From Coix lacryma-jobi var. lacryma-jobi (Eukaryota > Streptophyta > Magnoliopsida > Poales > Poaceae): a stretch of DNA of 64,000 nucleotides. Both the position numbers and the translations under genes were made by a program. The stretch spans positions 109,510,660-109,574,659 of the forward strand of contig CM019824.1 in the NCBI GenBank assembly GCA_009763385.1, read 5' to 3'. How positions within the stretch are numbered: the stretch's first letter is position 1; every line of letters starts with the position of its first letter. The notes below the pieces were generated by a model. It saw nothing but the letters and a program-made list of their open reading frames with translations. It had not been told where the DNA came from and made no database searches. Positions 52,582-63,090 of this stretch are shown in pieces.

Positions 52582-54508
52582 TGAAGGATCGAAAGTGCTA
52601 CCAAAGGCGACCAGAGGGGGGGTGAATGGGAGCTTCAAATTTCTTTTCAGAAACTTATAGCGTTTGTCCCAAGAATCACCCCCAAGAGCAAAGTCGACGC
52701 AGGTGATGTCCACGACCCAAGAGATTGGGTGGTTGTTCCCTAGGAACACAGCGGGACACCACAAAAACTTCCTCGACAAAGTCCACTCAAATCAAGTTCA
52801 GGCTATTTTGCAAAGCGTGAGGCCTGATTTCTGTAGAGCATGGAGTCAGGAATTCAACACAAGAAGCGGATCTCAAATCGGACAACGAACGAACGAACAG
52901 CGGAAGAAAATGTGCGAGACTGCACTGACCAGACTCTGATGAGCGTCCGGTCAGGTTTGATCGGACGCGTCCAGTTAGCTCAGGAGCATTCTGGATGCTC
53001 TCTGAGTTGGATCGGACTCACTGTGTACATGCGTCCGGTCAAAACCAAAACCAGAGTCCGATCACAAGCCGAGCGTCCGGTCAACACAGACAGGCAATGA
53101 ATAGTGCCCGGACTCACAACCTAGCGTCCGGTCAGCCCGACTTGTTCGTCCGGTCACCCCGACACCGTGCTGTTCATCCACCGATTCAACTCGATCTCAC
53201 CCAAAACAAAACCTCTAGGGTTCAAACTTGGTGAGAAGAGTAACAAGGATGATAGTGAGCTACTCCTAGGAGATCATGGCTCGAATCTATCTCCAAATCG
53301 ATGAATCGAAGAAGTTCGGGGGAAGGGAGAAGAGAAAATGATCCCACGAAGAAATTGCCCGATCTAATGACTCAAGAAGTTAGAGAGCAATTCCTTCGGT
53401 CAAAAGATTGCAAATACGTTCATGAACAAAGTGCTTCAAGTGGAATCACAAAACTACTCACAGAGAGAAAGAACGAGGCAAATCTCCATGAGAGCCAAAA
53501 ACGAAAACGCGAAGAACATAGAGGCAAGAACGCAAATCGATCTCAATTTCGAACCGAAACTTCTCCACACGAGGATACAATGGGAATCCGGTCCCGTTTC
53601 CGCAAAATCCAAATACATAGAGGTATGATTCACCGTCTCTGCGGATCTCAGTAGCTACAACAGGGATTAGGAAGCAGGAAACCCTAGAATGAAAATAGTA
53701 ATAGCTGAGATAATCTGGAGGGATGGGTTGCCTCTCTTTATATAGCCTAATACAATTATTCCCCTTTCTACCCCTACTGCTAATGAGCGAGCAGGCTAAC
53801 CCTAAGGGTATTCCTGACCAACTCAAAGTTGATGTTGATTCGACGGCCACGCCTGCACATCGGGTAGCTTCGCCTCGACGTGACCTCACCGGATGCCGCC
53901 ACATGTCGCCTAAGCGCTGCTCGTCCTTTTCATGGACCTGCCCCCAGTTTCGAGGCCGAAACCGGGAAACTTGGGCCATCCCGCGGTTTTGAGGCCGAAA
54001 CCGGGAAACCTGTCGTTCGTCGCCTAAGTTTTGTGGTCCAAACTCAGAAACCCGCCAGCGCCCAGGTTTTGAGGCCCAAACTTGGAAACTGTCCTCAGCC
54101 CGAGTTGTTTGGCCCAAACTCGGAAACTGGCCCCACCCAGGTTTTGAGGCCCAAACCTGGAAACCGTCCACTCGGTGGTTTTTCTGTGGCTCAACCACCA
54201 AACCGAGCCGTAGAAGGGATGCACCGCCCGTGCACCCCGTCCACACTCAAGTCTTCACTTGTCGCTGTCCCAGGCTGTCAGCCACCACGGCCGATCCTCA
54301 GGCCACCGGTTCGTCTGTCCAAGCCTCACGTTCGCCCTTCACCGCTACGGGTCCATCGGCACGACACGTCTCTACTTGACCTTCACCTTGCCTTTGATCA
54401 CTGTATCCGTGCTCAACACCTGCACAACATAAGCTAAAGAACATGCGCATCATCCCAGTTGACAATCACTCATCATCTCAAGATCCGGCATACACCCATG
54501 TATCTGCA
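52582..54508 (-). repeat. 5' LTR of E1 (1.93 kb)
   Basis: On the minus strand it starts TGCAGATACATGGG and ends CGATCCTTCA. TATA box (GGCTATATAAAGAG) at ~53734-53746. Palindrome array with varying arms at 53935-54200 (U3) and CGTCCGGTC/GGACGCGTCC units at 52930-53160 (transcribed part). A 262-codon open frame at 53458-54246 is a by-product of these repeats. Confidence 0.93.
53935..54200 (-). repeat. Palindrome array in E1 LTR U3
   Basis: Seven or so units with TTTGAGGCCCAAA-type centres. Arms CCAGG/CCTGG (perfect near 54140-54165), CCGAG/CTCGG and GGTGGTT/AACCACC (54175-54205). Other units have single mismatches. Upstream of the TATA box. Confidence 0.85.
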
Positions 54509-54921
54509 GTGACCTCTCATATTTTATAGTGAATTGAACCAAGATACATTTTCATCTTTCTCTTCCAATAATCAAATGAACTTGTGCCATCTAAGAACGG
54601 TGGTTTGCCCCCCACATGGTTAAACACTATTTGAGCCATTTCTTGACACCGAGGTTGTTAAGCCTTGCTAATTATGGTGACCACGGCTCTGATACCACTT
54701 GAAAGGTCCTACTTGGCTAGAGGGGGTGAATAGCAAAGTATTAGTATTACAAATGGCAAAAAAGCGGTTTGCTCTAGCTCTAAATGTTAGGCAAGCCACC
54801 TATTTGCAATTCTAGTAATTTAATATCTCTTTGGCACACAATTGCTACGTCTCTATTTTAACTAGTTAGAGAGCTAACAAGATAAATAAATTTCTCAACA
54901 CTATGTCACTACTTTTACACT
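54509..54921 (-). pseudogene. E4 Copia: gag start, primer site and LTR edge
   Basis: Begins with the second GTGAC copy. On the minus strand, gag starts GGKPPFLDGTSSF-like (near 54605) and runs to IHYKI, stop, EVT at the junction, continuing in frame at 19061. The primer site TGGTATCAGAGC is at 54686-54697, and the LTR starts at 54700 (TGAAAGGTCC), cut at 54921 by E2. This is the right end of the old host element. Confidence 0.85.
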
Positions 54922-56830
54922 TGAAGGACCGAGAAAGCTAAAGCAAGGTGACCAGAGGGGGGGTGAATGGGAGCTTCAAATTTCTTTTCTGAAACTTGTT
55001 GCTACTGTCCCGAGAATCAACCCCAAGAGCAAACCCAGAGATTGCAAGTGTCCACGACCCTAGATGTAGGGTGGATGCTTCCCATAAGCACAGCGGAACA
55101 CTACACAACTCTAGAAACCCAACACAAAAACCCTAAACCAAATCCGAAGTTAGACAAGCAAACCGCGGACAAAACAGTGCAGAAGAGCCTGCATCGGACG
55201 CGTCCGATGTAAAAAGGCCAAGTCTGGAACCTTACTGCATAGGCATCGGACGCTGGCTACAGTGAAGCCCTAGCATCCGATGTTCGACCCTCAGACGCAC
55301 CAATGGCAATGGACGCGCCGATGGTCAGCGTCCGATGCTCCTTAAAAACGCTGTCAGATGACACGTGGCATCGGACGCGTCCGATGTGATGAACACAGCG
55401 TCCGATGCTCGCGACATCAGCGTCCGATGCCCCCAAAACTGCACTGTTCTTCCGCGGATTCAACCCGATCTCCTCCGAATCAAAAGCTCTAAGGCTTAGA
55501 CTTGGTATGAGGAGTTCCAAGGAAGTTAGTGAGCTATCCCAAACAGATCATGGCTCGAACCTAACTCCAAACCGGTGAATCGGAAGAATTTGGGGCAAAG
55601 GAGACAAAACTCAATTCGAAACGAAAAACGATCGATCTACTAGCTCGTGAGGTTAGAGACGAATTCCTTCGGTGGAAAGATGCGCCTCATGACCTAGGAC
55701 AAACTAGTTCAAACGGAATCACAAAAGACGCAGCGAGTAAAGAGATCGATCACTCGGAAAATCATGGAGAAAAGCAACCCGCGAAGAACAACACCAAAAC
55801 ACGAATCACAACCACGAATTTGCAACCGTGTGGCTACCACACGCTACAACAGTGAGATTATGGTCTCACTTCCTCAAAATCTCACGAACACAGAGGTATG
55901 ATTGTCTTCTCTGTGGATCTTAGTTCGCTACAGCAGAGGATGGGGAGAGCAGGAAACCTAGAAGGCAAAATAGCAAATGACTCAGATGGATGGGAGGTGG
56001 GTGTCTCCCTCTACTTATCCTAATTCTAATTCCCACTCTACCCATAACTAATTACAGAGCGAACCAGCTAAACCCTAAGGTTATTCTGGACCAACTCATG
56101 GTAGGTGGTGATCCAACGGCCACGCCCGCACAACTGGCAGCGTTGCCTCGATGCAACCTCACCGATTGCCGCCACGTGCCGCCACCGCTCTGCTTGTCCT
56201 TTTCACGGACTCCGCCCCCAGTTTTGTGGCCCAAACCAGGAAACCAGCCTTCACGACCAACCCCCGGTTTTGAGGCCCAAACCAGGAAACCAGCCGTCCA
56301 TCGCCTGAGTTTTGTGGCCCAAACTCAGAAACCCGCCAGCGCCCAGGTTGTGAGGCCCAAATCTGGAAACCATCCTCAGCCCGAGTTTTGCGGCCCAAAC
56401 TCGGCAAACCCGCAGCACCCAGGTTTTGAGGCCCAAACCTGGAAACCGTCCACTGGTGGTTTTTCTGTGGCTCAACCACCAAACCGAGCCGTAGAGGGGA
56501 TGCACCGCCCGTGCACCCCGTCCACCGACACATGTCCCCAGGTCCTCGACTTGAACAACACTGTGCCCCGCAAGTCTCCGCTCGTCACTGTCCTAGACTG
56601 TCAGCCACCACAGCTGATCCTCAGGCCACCGGTCCCTCAGTCCAGGCCTCACGTCCGCCCTTCACCGCTCCCGGTCCGTCGGCACGGCACATCTCTACTT
56701 GACCTTCACCTTGCCTTCGATCACTGTATCCGTGCTCGACACCTGCACAACACAAGCCAAAGAACATGCGCTTTATCCCAGTTGACAATCACTCATCACT
56801 CGAGAGTCAGCATACACCCATGTATCCGCA
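54922..56830 (-). repeat. 3' LTR of E2 (1.91 kb)
   Basis: TGAAGGACCG at 54922 and TATCCGCA at 56830. Same layout as the E1 LTR: the 18-bp palindrome CATCGGACGCGTCCGATG at 55192-55209 and 55369-55386 with half-copies between, and the covarying palindrome array at 56218-56490. The TATA position (~56012-56025) is weaker than in E1. Confidence 0.92.
56218..56490 (-). repeat. Palindrome array in E2 LTR U3
   Basis: Perfect units: CTGAG/CTCAG (56304-56330), CCGAG/CTCGG (56380-56405), CCAGG/CCTGG (56418-56445) and GGTGGTT/AACCACC (56454-56482), each around a GAGGCCC/GTGGCCC/GCGGCCC centre. Two others have one or two mismatches. Confidence 0.88.
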
Positions 56831-56841
56831 ATCTCCCCCTT
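56831..56841 (-). other. Polypurine tract of E2
   Basis: The minus strand reads AAGGGGGAGAT directly before the LTR's TGCGGATACA. It primes plus-strand DNA synthesis. Confidence 0.88.
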
Positions 56842-58490
56842 GATGAGTGCATTGTCAACTACCAACACAAATCATAATGTAGAAGAAGGAGGAAGAAGGA
56901 GAAGTAGAGAACTCGTCCAAATGACCCAAAAGCATATCAAAGCCAGAAGAAGGTCAAGTGAAAGAGCAAAAACAACTTGGTCCCCAAAGACTTGGGCAAT
57001 GACTCGACGCAACCAAGCAAAGCAAAGCTAGCCCTCAAGAAGAGGTAGAACAGGCTCAACACCGCTAGCAAGAAAGCTCGATACCAATTGAAAGTAATAA
57101 AGCTCAACACCAAATCCAATATCAGTTGAAAATCAAGCAAAATAGAGCTAGCCCTCAAGAAGAGGCAGAACGGGCTCAACACCGCTAGCGAGAAAACTCG
57201 ATACCAACTGAAAGAATGCCAAACTAGAAAGCAAAAGAGCTAGGATCCAAGTGAAGAGCATATAGGCAAAGTCGCTAGTCCCTCAAGAAAGAGGCAAGGC
57301 TCAACACAACTAGCTACCAAAGATGCTCCGAAACAATTGGAAAAAATGCTCCAAGCCAATTGAAACTTCATCAGTCAAAACGAGCAAACTCCCCCTCTAA
57401 TAGTGCACATCCCTCTTATGATTTGACAAAATTTCTCCCCCTTAGTTGATAATGCACTATCAGGCAAACTTCTCCCTTCCAAATGCATATGAGTCAAAGA
57501 TGCAAGTTAGCAGCTTCAGGAATATAGTCAATAGAACAAAAAGATGCTCTACATAGTATAACTCAAATGACTCAACAAGAAGCATACATGCTAGCAAAGG
57601 CTCAAACTGATCACCAAATACGAAATATTAACATGTAAGCAAAATGAGCAGTTTTAGCCATTCAGAAAAGGATGTTCACCATAAAAATAGCACTGAACAT
57701 GTATAGACAGGAAGTCAGACAAGCACTAATCATGTATACAAGGTAAACTACGCCTATCAAAGTGCAATCATCATGCTATAGAATGAAACATAGACTTGTG
57801 ATTTCAGATTTTAATCGGAGTTGCAGCGGTGAAATTACACAAGTTCAAAATTCAGCATATGATTGCGAGAGGTTGAAGGTTTGTCATTGCCTAACTTTTC
57901 AACTAAGCTAAGCCTATGCAGAAGCAATTAGAAGCTTAAAGCGTCGGTTTTGGTCATACACTACACGGCTCAAGTTTAACTCAAATGTGCAATAAGAAAC
58001 AGTCTCGATACCATGATGTGTTGACAAGCAATCCCATCTCGATCTTTCTATTCACTTAAAACTTGGTTCAATTTAATAACAGAATATGAACAGACCTAGC
58101 AAGTGAATGACTCAGAACTAGAGACATAGCAACCTAGCATATATGAAAAGCACAAGTGAATTCAACACATTCTGCACATGCTAGTTGCCGATCTCAACGG
58201 TGAACCATTTCAAGTTTTATGTGCATTGAGTAGAATCACCATTCATAAAATATCTCAGCTCACAACATGTTTTCAGTGATCAGAATGAGCATAAGCTACA
58301 AGCATCATCATATAGCATCAGAGTACACTAGACAGAGCATAGTTTCATTCTAAGGAATATAGTCATGAAGCTCAGAAAGTAAAGATGCATGATGAAATGC
58401 AAAGACTAACCTACCCAAAACGAAACGAAATGAAAGAAGGAGAGTCAGTCTATGATACAATAGACAAAATGTTCCCCCATCTAAAAAGGG
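56842..58490 (-). other. E2 3' non-coding interior
   Basis: About 1.65 kb with no convincing gene. A ~110-bp unit (GCTAGCCCTCAAGAAGAGG...CTCAACACCGCTAGC...GATACCAA) repeats imperfectly at ~57025, ~57143 and ~57265. The remainder matches 32995-34090 of E1. SIRE-type elements can hold an envelope-like frame here; I see none. Confidence 0.75.
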
Positions 58491-58499
58491 AAACACACA

Positions 58500-60092
58500 C
58501 CAAGCTCACCTCTCAACCTAGCAAAAGTTGATTGGTCCAAGGGCTTGGTGAAAATATCTGCCAACTGATGATGAGTATCGACATGGCGATGGTCGATATC
58601 ACCCTTCTCATAGTGGTCTCACAAAAAATGAAAGCGCACATCAATGTGTTTGGTCTTAGAATGCAGCACGGGGTTCTTAGCAACGCTAATAGCACTCATG
58701 TTGTCACAAAGCAAAGGCACGCGAGAAAAACTAAGACCAAAATCATGAAAAGTGGCCATCATCCAAAGCAACTAGGAACACCAGCTAGCTGCAGCAAAAT
58801 ACTCAGCCTCTGTGGTAGACTGGGCGACGCTAGACTCCTTGGGAGAAGACAAAGATACAAGAGAAGAACCAATAAACTGGCAAGTCCCTGAAGTGGACTT
58901 GCGATCAATTCGGCAACCAGCAAAATTGGCATCGGAATAACCGCAAAGGGAGAGGGTGGAGGAAGCAGAATACCAAATCCCAAATTCTGGAGTGAAGCAT
59001 AAGTACCTCATAACGCGCTTGACCGCCTGATGGTGAGAGGTGCGCGGCGATGACTGAAATCGTGCGCACAGACACACCGTGAACTGGATATCTGGGCGTG
59101 TCGCCGTCAGGTACAGCAGCGACCCGATCATACTCCGGTACTCCTTCTAGTCCACAGCTTCTCCATCCACATCCGCATCCAGGGCTGTTGTGGTCGACAT
59201 GGGTGTTCAAAGAGGCTTGGCCTCACCCATATCGAACTTCTTCAGGATGTCCTTGGTATACTTGCCCTGGTGCACAAACGTTCCCTCTCGGGATTGCTTA
59301 ATTTGCAATCCGAGAAAGAATGTCAACTCGCCCATCATGCTCATATCAAACTCCCTGCTCATTGTATCTACAAACTTGGCAACCAAAGCATGATAAGAAC
59401 CACCAAAGATGATATCATTCACGTAAATCTGGACCAAGAGAGTGTCATTGCCTTGCTTGAGGAGAAAAAACGTTTTATCCACACATCCCATTTTAAAACC
59501 CTTAGCAAGCAAAAAGGTTTCAACCTATCATACCAGGCTCTAGGGTCTTGTTTCAAACCATATAAAGCTTTGTGAGTTTAAAAACGTGGTTTGGAAACTT
59601 GGGATTTTCAAAACCGGGGGTTGTTTCACATACACCTCCTCTTCTATGTAGCCCGTTTAAGAAGGCACTCTTGACATCCATTTGAAAAAGTTTAAACCCG
59701 TTGGATGCAGCAAAAGCCAAGAGTATCCTAATTGCCTCCAAACGAGCTACAGGAGCAAACGTCTCCTCATAGTCTATTCCCTCCTTCTGACTATACCCCT
59801 GGGCTACAAGTTTGGCCTTGTTTTCTCACAACAAGGCCATCCTCTCCTTGATTGTTTTTGAAAACCATTTTGTACCAATAGGGTGACACTCAGGAGGAAG
59901 AGGAACCAAAATCCAAACCCGATTTCTTTCAAAATTTTCTAACTCCTCATGCATGGCATTAACCCAATCCGGATCAGATAAAGCATGTCCAATATCTCGG
60001 GGTTCAAAATCAGCAACAAATGCAGAATGAGCAAAGTGAGAGATTTGTTGTGACCTATACCGAGTGACACATTCGTCGATGTTGCCGATCAT
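58500..60092 (-). pseudogene. pol: E2 Copia RT and RNase H
   Basis: NAMHEELENFERNRVWILVPLPPECHPIG (60092-59826), FKLFQMDVKSAFLNG (59741-59553), then IYVNDIIFGG (59512-59207) where the catalytic YVDD has become YVND, a missing key residue. RNase H: GYSDANFAG, STTEAEYFAA and ADIFTKPL. Stops near 58775 and 58625 and shifts near 59560 and 59800. Non-functional. Confidence 0.9.
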
Positions 60093-60122
60093 CTGTTGAG
60101 GCGGGTGTTGGCGTTGAATGTG

Positions 60123-61661
60123 TCATGGCACCTCCCGAGCAGGAGAAAACCTCCCCTCAACAGCAGCTGGCGCCTCCTCGGGTACAAATGGTACAGCCCG
60201 AGGTGGCGGATCCCACGGCCCCCAAGTAGTCGAGGAAGAGGGGTTGGGACCGTGAGTCGTCGTTGTAGAAGCCGACGCTTGCGGCACAGCAGGTGGAGGT
60301 AGTGCTGGATCATCCATCCCTTCAGCACCCTCGTCCTCATCATCAAAAAGAGGCTCACCAACCTCATGATCACATGCACGCTCAAAATGAGAAGAAGGAC
60401 AAACCATGGTCTCGTCGAAGGTGACATCGGATTCTTCCATGGCTCGGTTAGTATCAATGTTAAGTACACAATATGCACGAGTATGAGTGCCATAACCCAA
60501 AAATACTCCGTCAGAAGAACGAGACTCAAACTTGTCCAGGTTGCCTTTCTTAAGTATAAAACAGTGGCAACCAAAAACTCTAAAATAACTCACCTTGGGC
60601 AGTTTTCCAAAACGCGACACATAAGAAGTCTTTTTCAAGAAAGCTCGGAGAAAAATGCGATTGGAAATGTAGCATGCAGTGTTCATAGCTTCGGCCCAAT
60701 AACACCTAGGAGTCCTATGCTCATCGAGCATCGTCCTGACCATCTCTACAAGGGTTCGATTCTTCCTCTCTACAACACCATTTTGTGGCGGTGTGTAGGT
60801 GGAAGAAAACTGATGCTCTAAACCCAAAGAGTTACAAAACTTCTCAAAATCTAAATTCTTAAATTTGGAACCATTATCACTCCGAATTGCTCGCATTGAG
60901 TTCATAGGGAACTCATTCTGAAGACGTAAAATCAGATTGCGAGCAAAGGAGAAAGTCTCGGTTTTCTCAGCTAAAAAGAAAACCCACGAATATCTCAAAA
61001 AAACATCATCAACAACAAGCATGTACCACTTCCCCCCAACCGAGCTCACCCGAGCCGGACCAACAAGGTCCATGTGCAAAAGCTCTCCAGGGCGCTTAGT
61101 CATGACCTGAGTCACTGGATGGTGGGGAGCGGCTACCATTTTCCCATGTCTACAAGAATGGCAAACAAGATCCTTCTCCATGGACAACTTGCGCAATCCT
61201 CGGATTAGGCCAAGTGAGCTAAGTCTTGCAAGCAAGTCGAAGCTCAGGTGACCGAGTCTCCTATGCCACTTCCAAAGAACAGAGGAGGAAGGTCCAGCCA
61301 AAAGACAACGAGAAATTCCAAACAATTCTGAGAAATTCGCATGAAAGACTTTTCCAAAGGGCGAAATCAAACATACAAGATTGCCCTGAGGATCCAAAAT
61401 GCGATTGAGATTCGGTTTAAAACGAATCTCATAGTCATCATCAAAGAGTTGCGAAACAGAAAGAAGGTTAAAATGCAAGTTAGAAACAAGAGCAACATCG
61501 CGCAACACAAAATGCTCATTAACTCGCACGGACCCACGAGACAATACCTTACCTTTGCTATTGTCGCCGAAGGTGATAAACTTCTTTTCGACAATAGGAC
61601 TAAGACTGGAGAACCAATTGGCATTTCCAGTCATGTGCCTCGAGCACCCGGAATCCACCAA
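60123..61661 (-). CDS. pol: E2 Copia protease and integrase
   Basis: An open 512-residue frame. Protease active site VDSGCSRHMTGN at the start. Integrase zinc domain WHRRLGHLSFD...CHSCRHGKM near residues 132-175; catalytic D in LHMDLVGPARV (~200), D in IRSDNGSKF (~262), and E in PQNGVVERKNRTL (~300). The C-terminal part has SYFRVFGCHCFILKKGNLDKFESRS and an acidic linker to RT. All catalytic residues are present; this is the best-preserved Copia frame here. Confidence 0.93.
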   Translation of the reverse strand: MVDSGCSRHMTGNANWFSSLSPIVEKKFITFGDNSKGKVLSRGSVRVNEHFVLRDVALVSNLHFNLLSVSQLFDDDYEIRFKPNLNRILDPQGNLVCLISPFGKVFHANFSELFGISRCLLAGPSSSVLWKWHRRLGHLSFDLLARLSSLGLIRGLRKLSMEKDLVCHSCRHGKMVAAPHHPVTQVMTKRPGELLHMDLVGPARVSSVGGKWYMLVVDDVFLRYSWVFFLAEKTETFSFARNLILRLQNEFPMNSMRAIRSDNGSKFKNLDFEKFCNSLGLEHQFSSTYTPPQNGVVERKNRTLVEMVRTMLDEHRTPRCYWAEAMNTACYISNRIFLRAFLKKTSYVSRFGKLPKVSYFRVFGCHCFILKKGNLDKFESRSSDGVFLGYGTHTRAYCVLNIDTNRAMEESDVTFDETMVCPSSHFERACDHEVGEPLFDDEDEGAEGMDDPALPPPAVPQASASTTTTHGPNPSSSTTWGPWDPPPRAVPFVPEEAPAAVEGRFSPAREVP

Positions 61662-62087
61662 CCAAACGTTCTCTAATCGTTTTACCTACATAAAAAAAAG
61701 ACATAGGGTGAACATACGGTCCAACACTGGGGTGAGTAAAATGGGAATTATACCAGTGTTGGACTGGCTGCTCAAAAGAACGGTTAGTAGAAAAACCATT
61801 CCTAGCACGCCTACGGGGAAAGCGATCACCACGCTGAGGAAAACGTGGTCAGCTAAGGGAAGAGCGTCCATTGCAATACTCAAAACGCTGTGGGGGAAAA
61901 CGCTCAACTACAAAGCCACCGCCACGGGGTCCATAGCCCACAACTGCAGGCTCCCGCCGGGCACGACCTCACGCGGCCTAGGCCTAGGAACTTGAGGTAT
62001 AGGACCTCTAGGCCAAGCAACACGCCTCTGAACATTCAACACATGTACATCATGGAAAGGATGATACATGTCCGTGTTGTTCATCTC

Positions 62088-62939
62088 CTATGCATGACGC
62101 TCCTCTCTCTTGCGCCGAAAGAAAAACTCCCTCAAGTGTCCATCTCTCCCACAGTGCTCACAATGGTACCTCACCGCTCTCATAGGGGGTTGTTGGTACT
62201 CACGGTAGTGGGTGTGGATCACTTTGCCTTTCTGTGGCATGAGCTCCTCTTGGATAGGTGGCATGGTGTCTAGCTTGTTCTTGAGGTGGTTTGGTTTTGG
62301 AGCCCATGTCTGTTTCTTGGGTGGAGCTCTCGGAGGTTCAACAAACACCCCATCCTTGGTGTTAGGCTTGAGAGGCTCTTTGGGTGGAATCTTGGTAAGC
62401 TTGGGAGTAGTGGTGGAGTTGGGCTTCTCACACGGGTTCAGACCACTCGACTCTCCAATCTTGCCAAAAGATGAAGCACACTCAACACCCTGAGCAAAGC
62501 CTACACCTGGACCTCCAGCAACACGCTTAAACTGGGCAATCATCATCCCAAGCTGCGGCTCACCACAAGACACCCATGACAAGATGGTCCAAAGGTATGT
62601 GTTTTGCTCCTCGGTTTGCATCTTGTCATGCTTCACGTTCGCAATCTCCATCTTCAAACCCTCACACAGAACGCATCTAGTCACACAAGTGCTACCCGAG
62701 CTGGCCTTCTCAAGAGACACAATCCTGGCATTCTTCTCTGCCAACTCGGATTGCAAGCCAGCACAGGACTTGCACGCACCCAACGACATGGGTCTTGCCC
62801 GGAGCTCATCCACCTCTCCAACCAACGCAGCATACTTACCTCTCAAAGTGACAAGGTCAGTCATGTGCGTGGTGCACATCTCGCACTCACCCTCCTCAGA
62901 GGCAACTTCGGTGGACTTGGCAAACTCAAGGTCCTTCAC
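62088..62939 (-). CDS. gag: E2 second gag-like frame with zinc knuckle
   Basis: The counterpart of 50002-51144: CEMCTTHMTDLVTLRGKY, ACKSCAGLQSELAEKNARI, Pro-rich linker, knuckle CEHCGRDGHLREF with Phe where the last Cys belongs (REFFF for REFCF), so the zinc site is broken. A stop at 62088 ends it; homology continues in pieces to 61690. Confidence 0.82.
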   Translation of the reverse strand: MKDLEFAKSTEVASEEGECEMCTTHMTDLVTLRGKYAALVGEVDELRARPMSLGACKSCAGLQSELAEKNARIVSLEKASSGSTCVTRCVLCEGLKMEIANVKHDKMQTEEQNTYLWTILSWVSCGEPQLGMMIAQFKRVAGGPGVGFAQGVECASSFGKIGESSGLNPCEKPNSTTTPKLTKIPPKEPLKPNTKDGVFVEPPRAPPKKQTWAPKPNHLKNKLDTMPPIQEELMPQKGKVIHTHYREYQQPPMRAVRYHCEHCGRDGHLREFFFRRKREERHA

Positions 62940-63090
62940 CGTATCCTCCCACTTCTGCCTAAACTCATTCTGCTCTCTAGCAGCACGCCTAAGCAGCTTA
63001 TCTTGACTAAGAAGGGCGGCAGTAAGTTTCTCGACCTCAGCAGAAAGCTCGTCGGGGGTCTGAGAGACTTGGGGGGTGTCGTCTTGTAGG

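Larger units (their letters stand above)
19062..54508 (-). mobile_element. Copia element E1 (Maximus/SIRE-like), enlarged by two nested insertions
   Basis: Flanked by GTGAC on both sides (19057-19061; 54509-54513). After removing the Tat element, the CACTA element and their duplications, about 10.0 kb remains: 5' LTR 52582-54508, primer site, gag, second gag-like frame, protease, integrase, RT, RNase H, a ~1.3-kb 3' non-coding region and a truncated 3' LTR. All genes are on the minus strand and carry stops or frameshifts. Lineage by resemblance to Opie/Ji-type proteins, from memory. Confidence 0.9.

Noticed and set aside
53458..54246. A 262-codon minus-strand frame
   Set aside because: It is wholly within the E1 LTR and its repeated phrases come from the palindrome array; no start context or homologue is recognised.
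55990..56877. A 295-codon plus-strand frame
   Set aside because: It is antisense to the E2 LTR and built from the same palindrome repeats.
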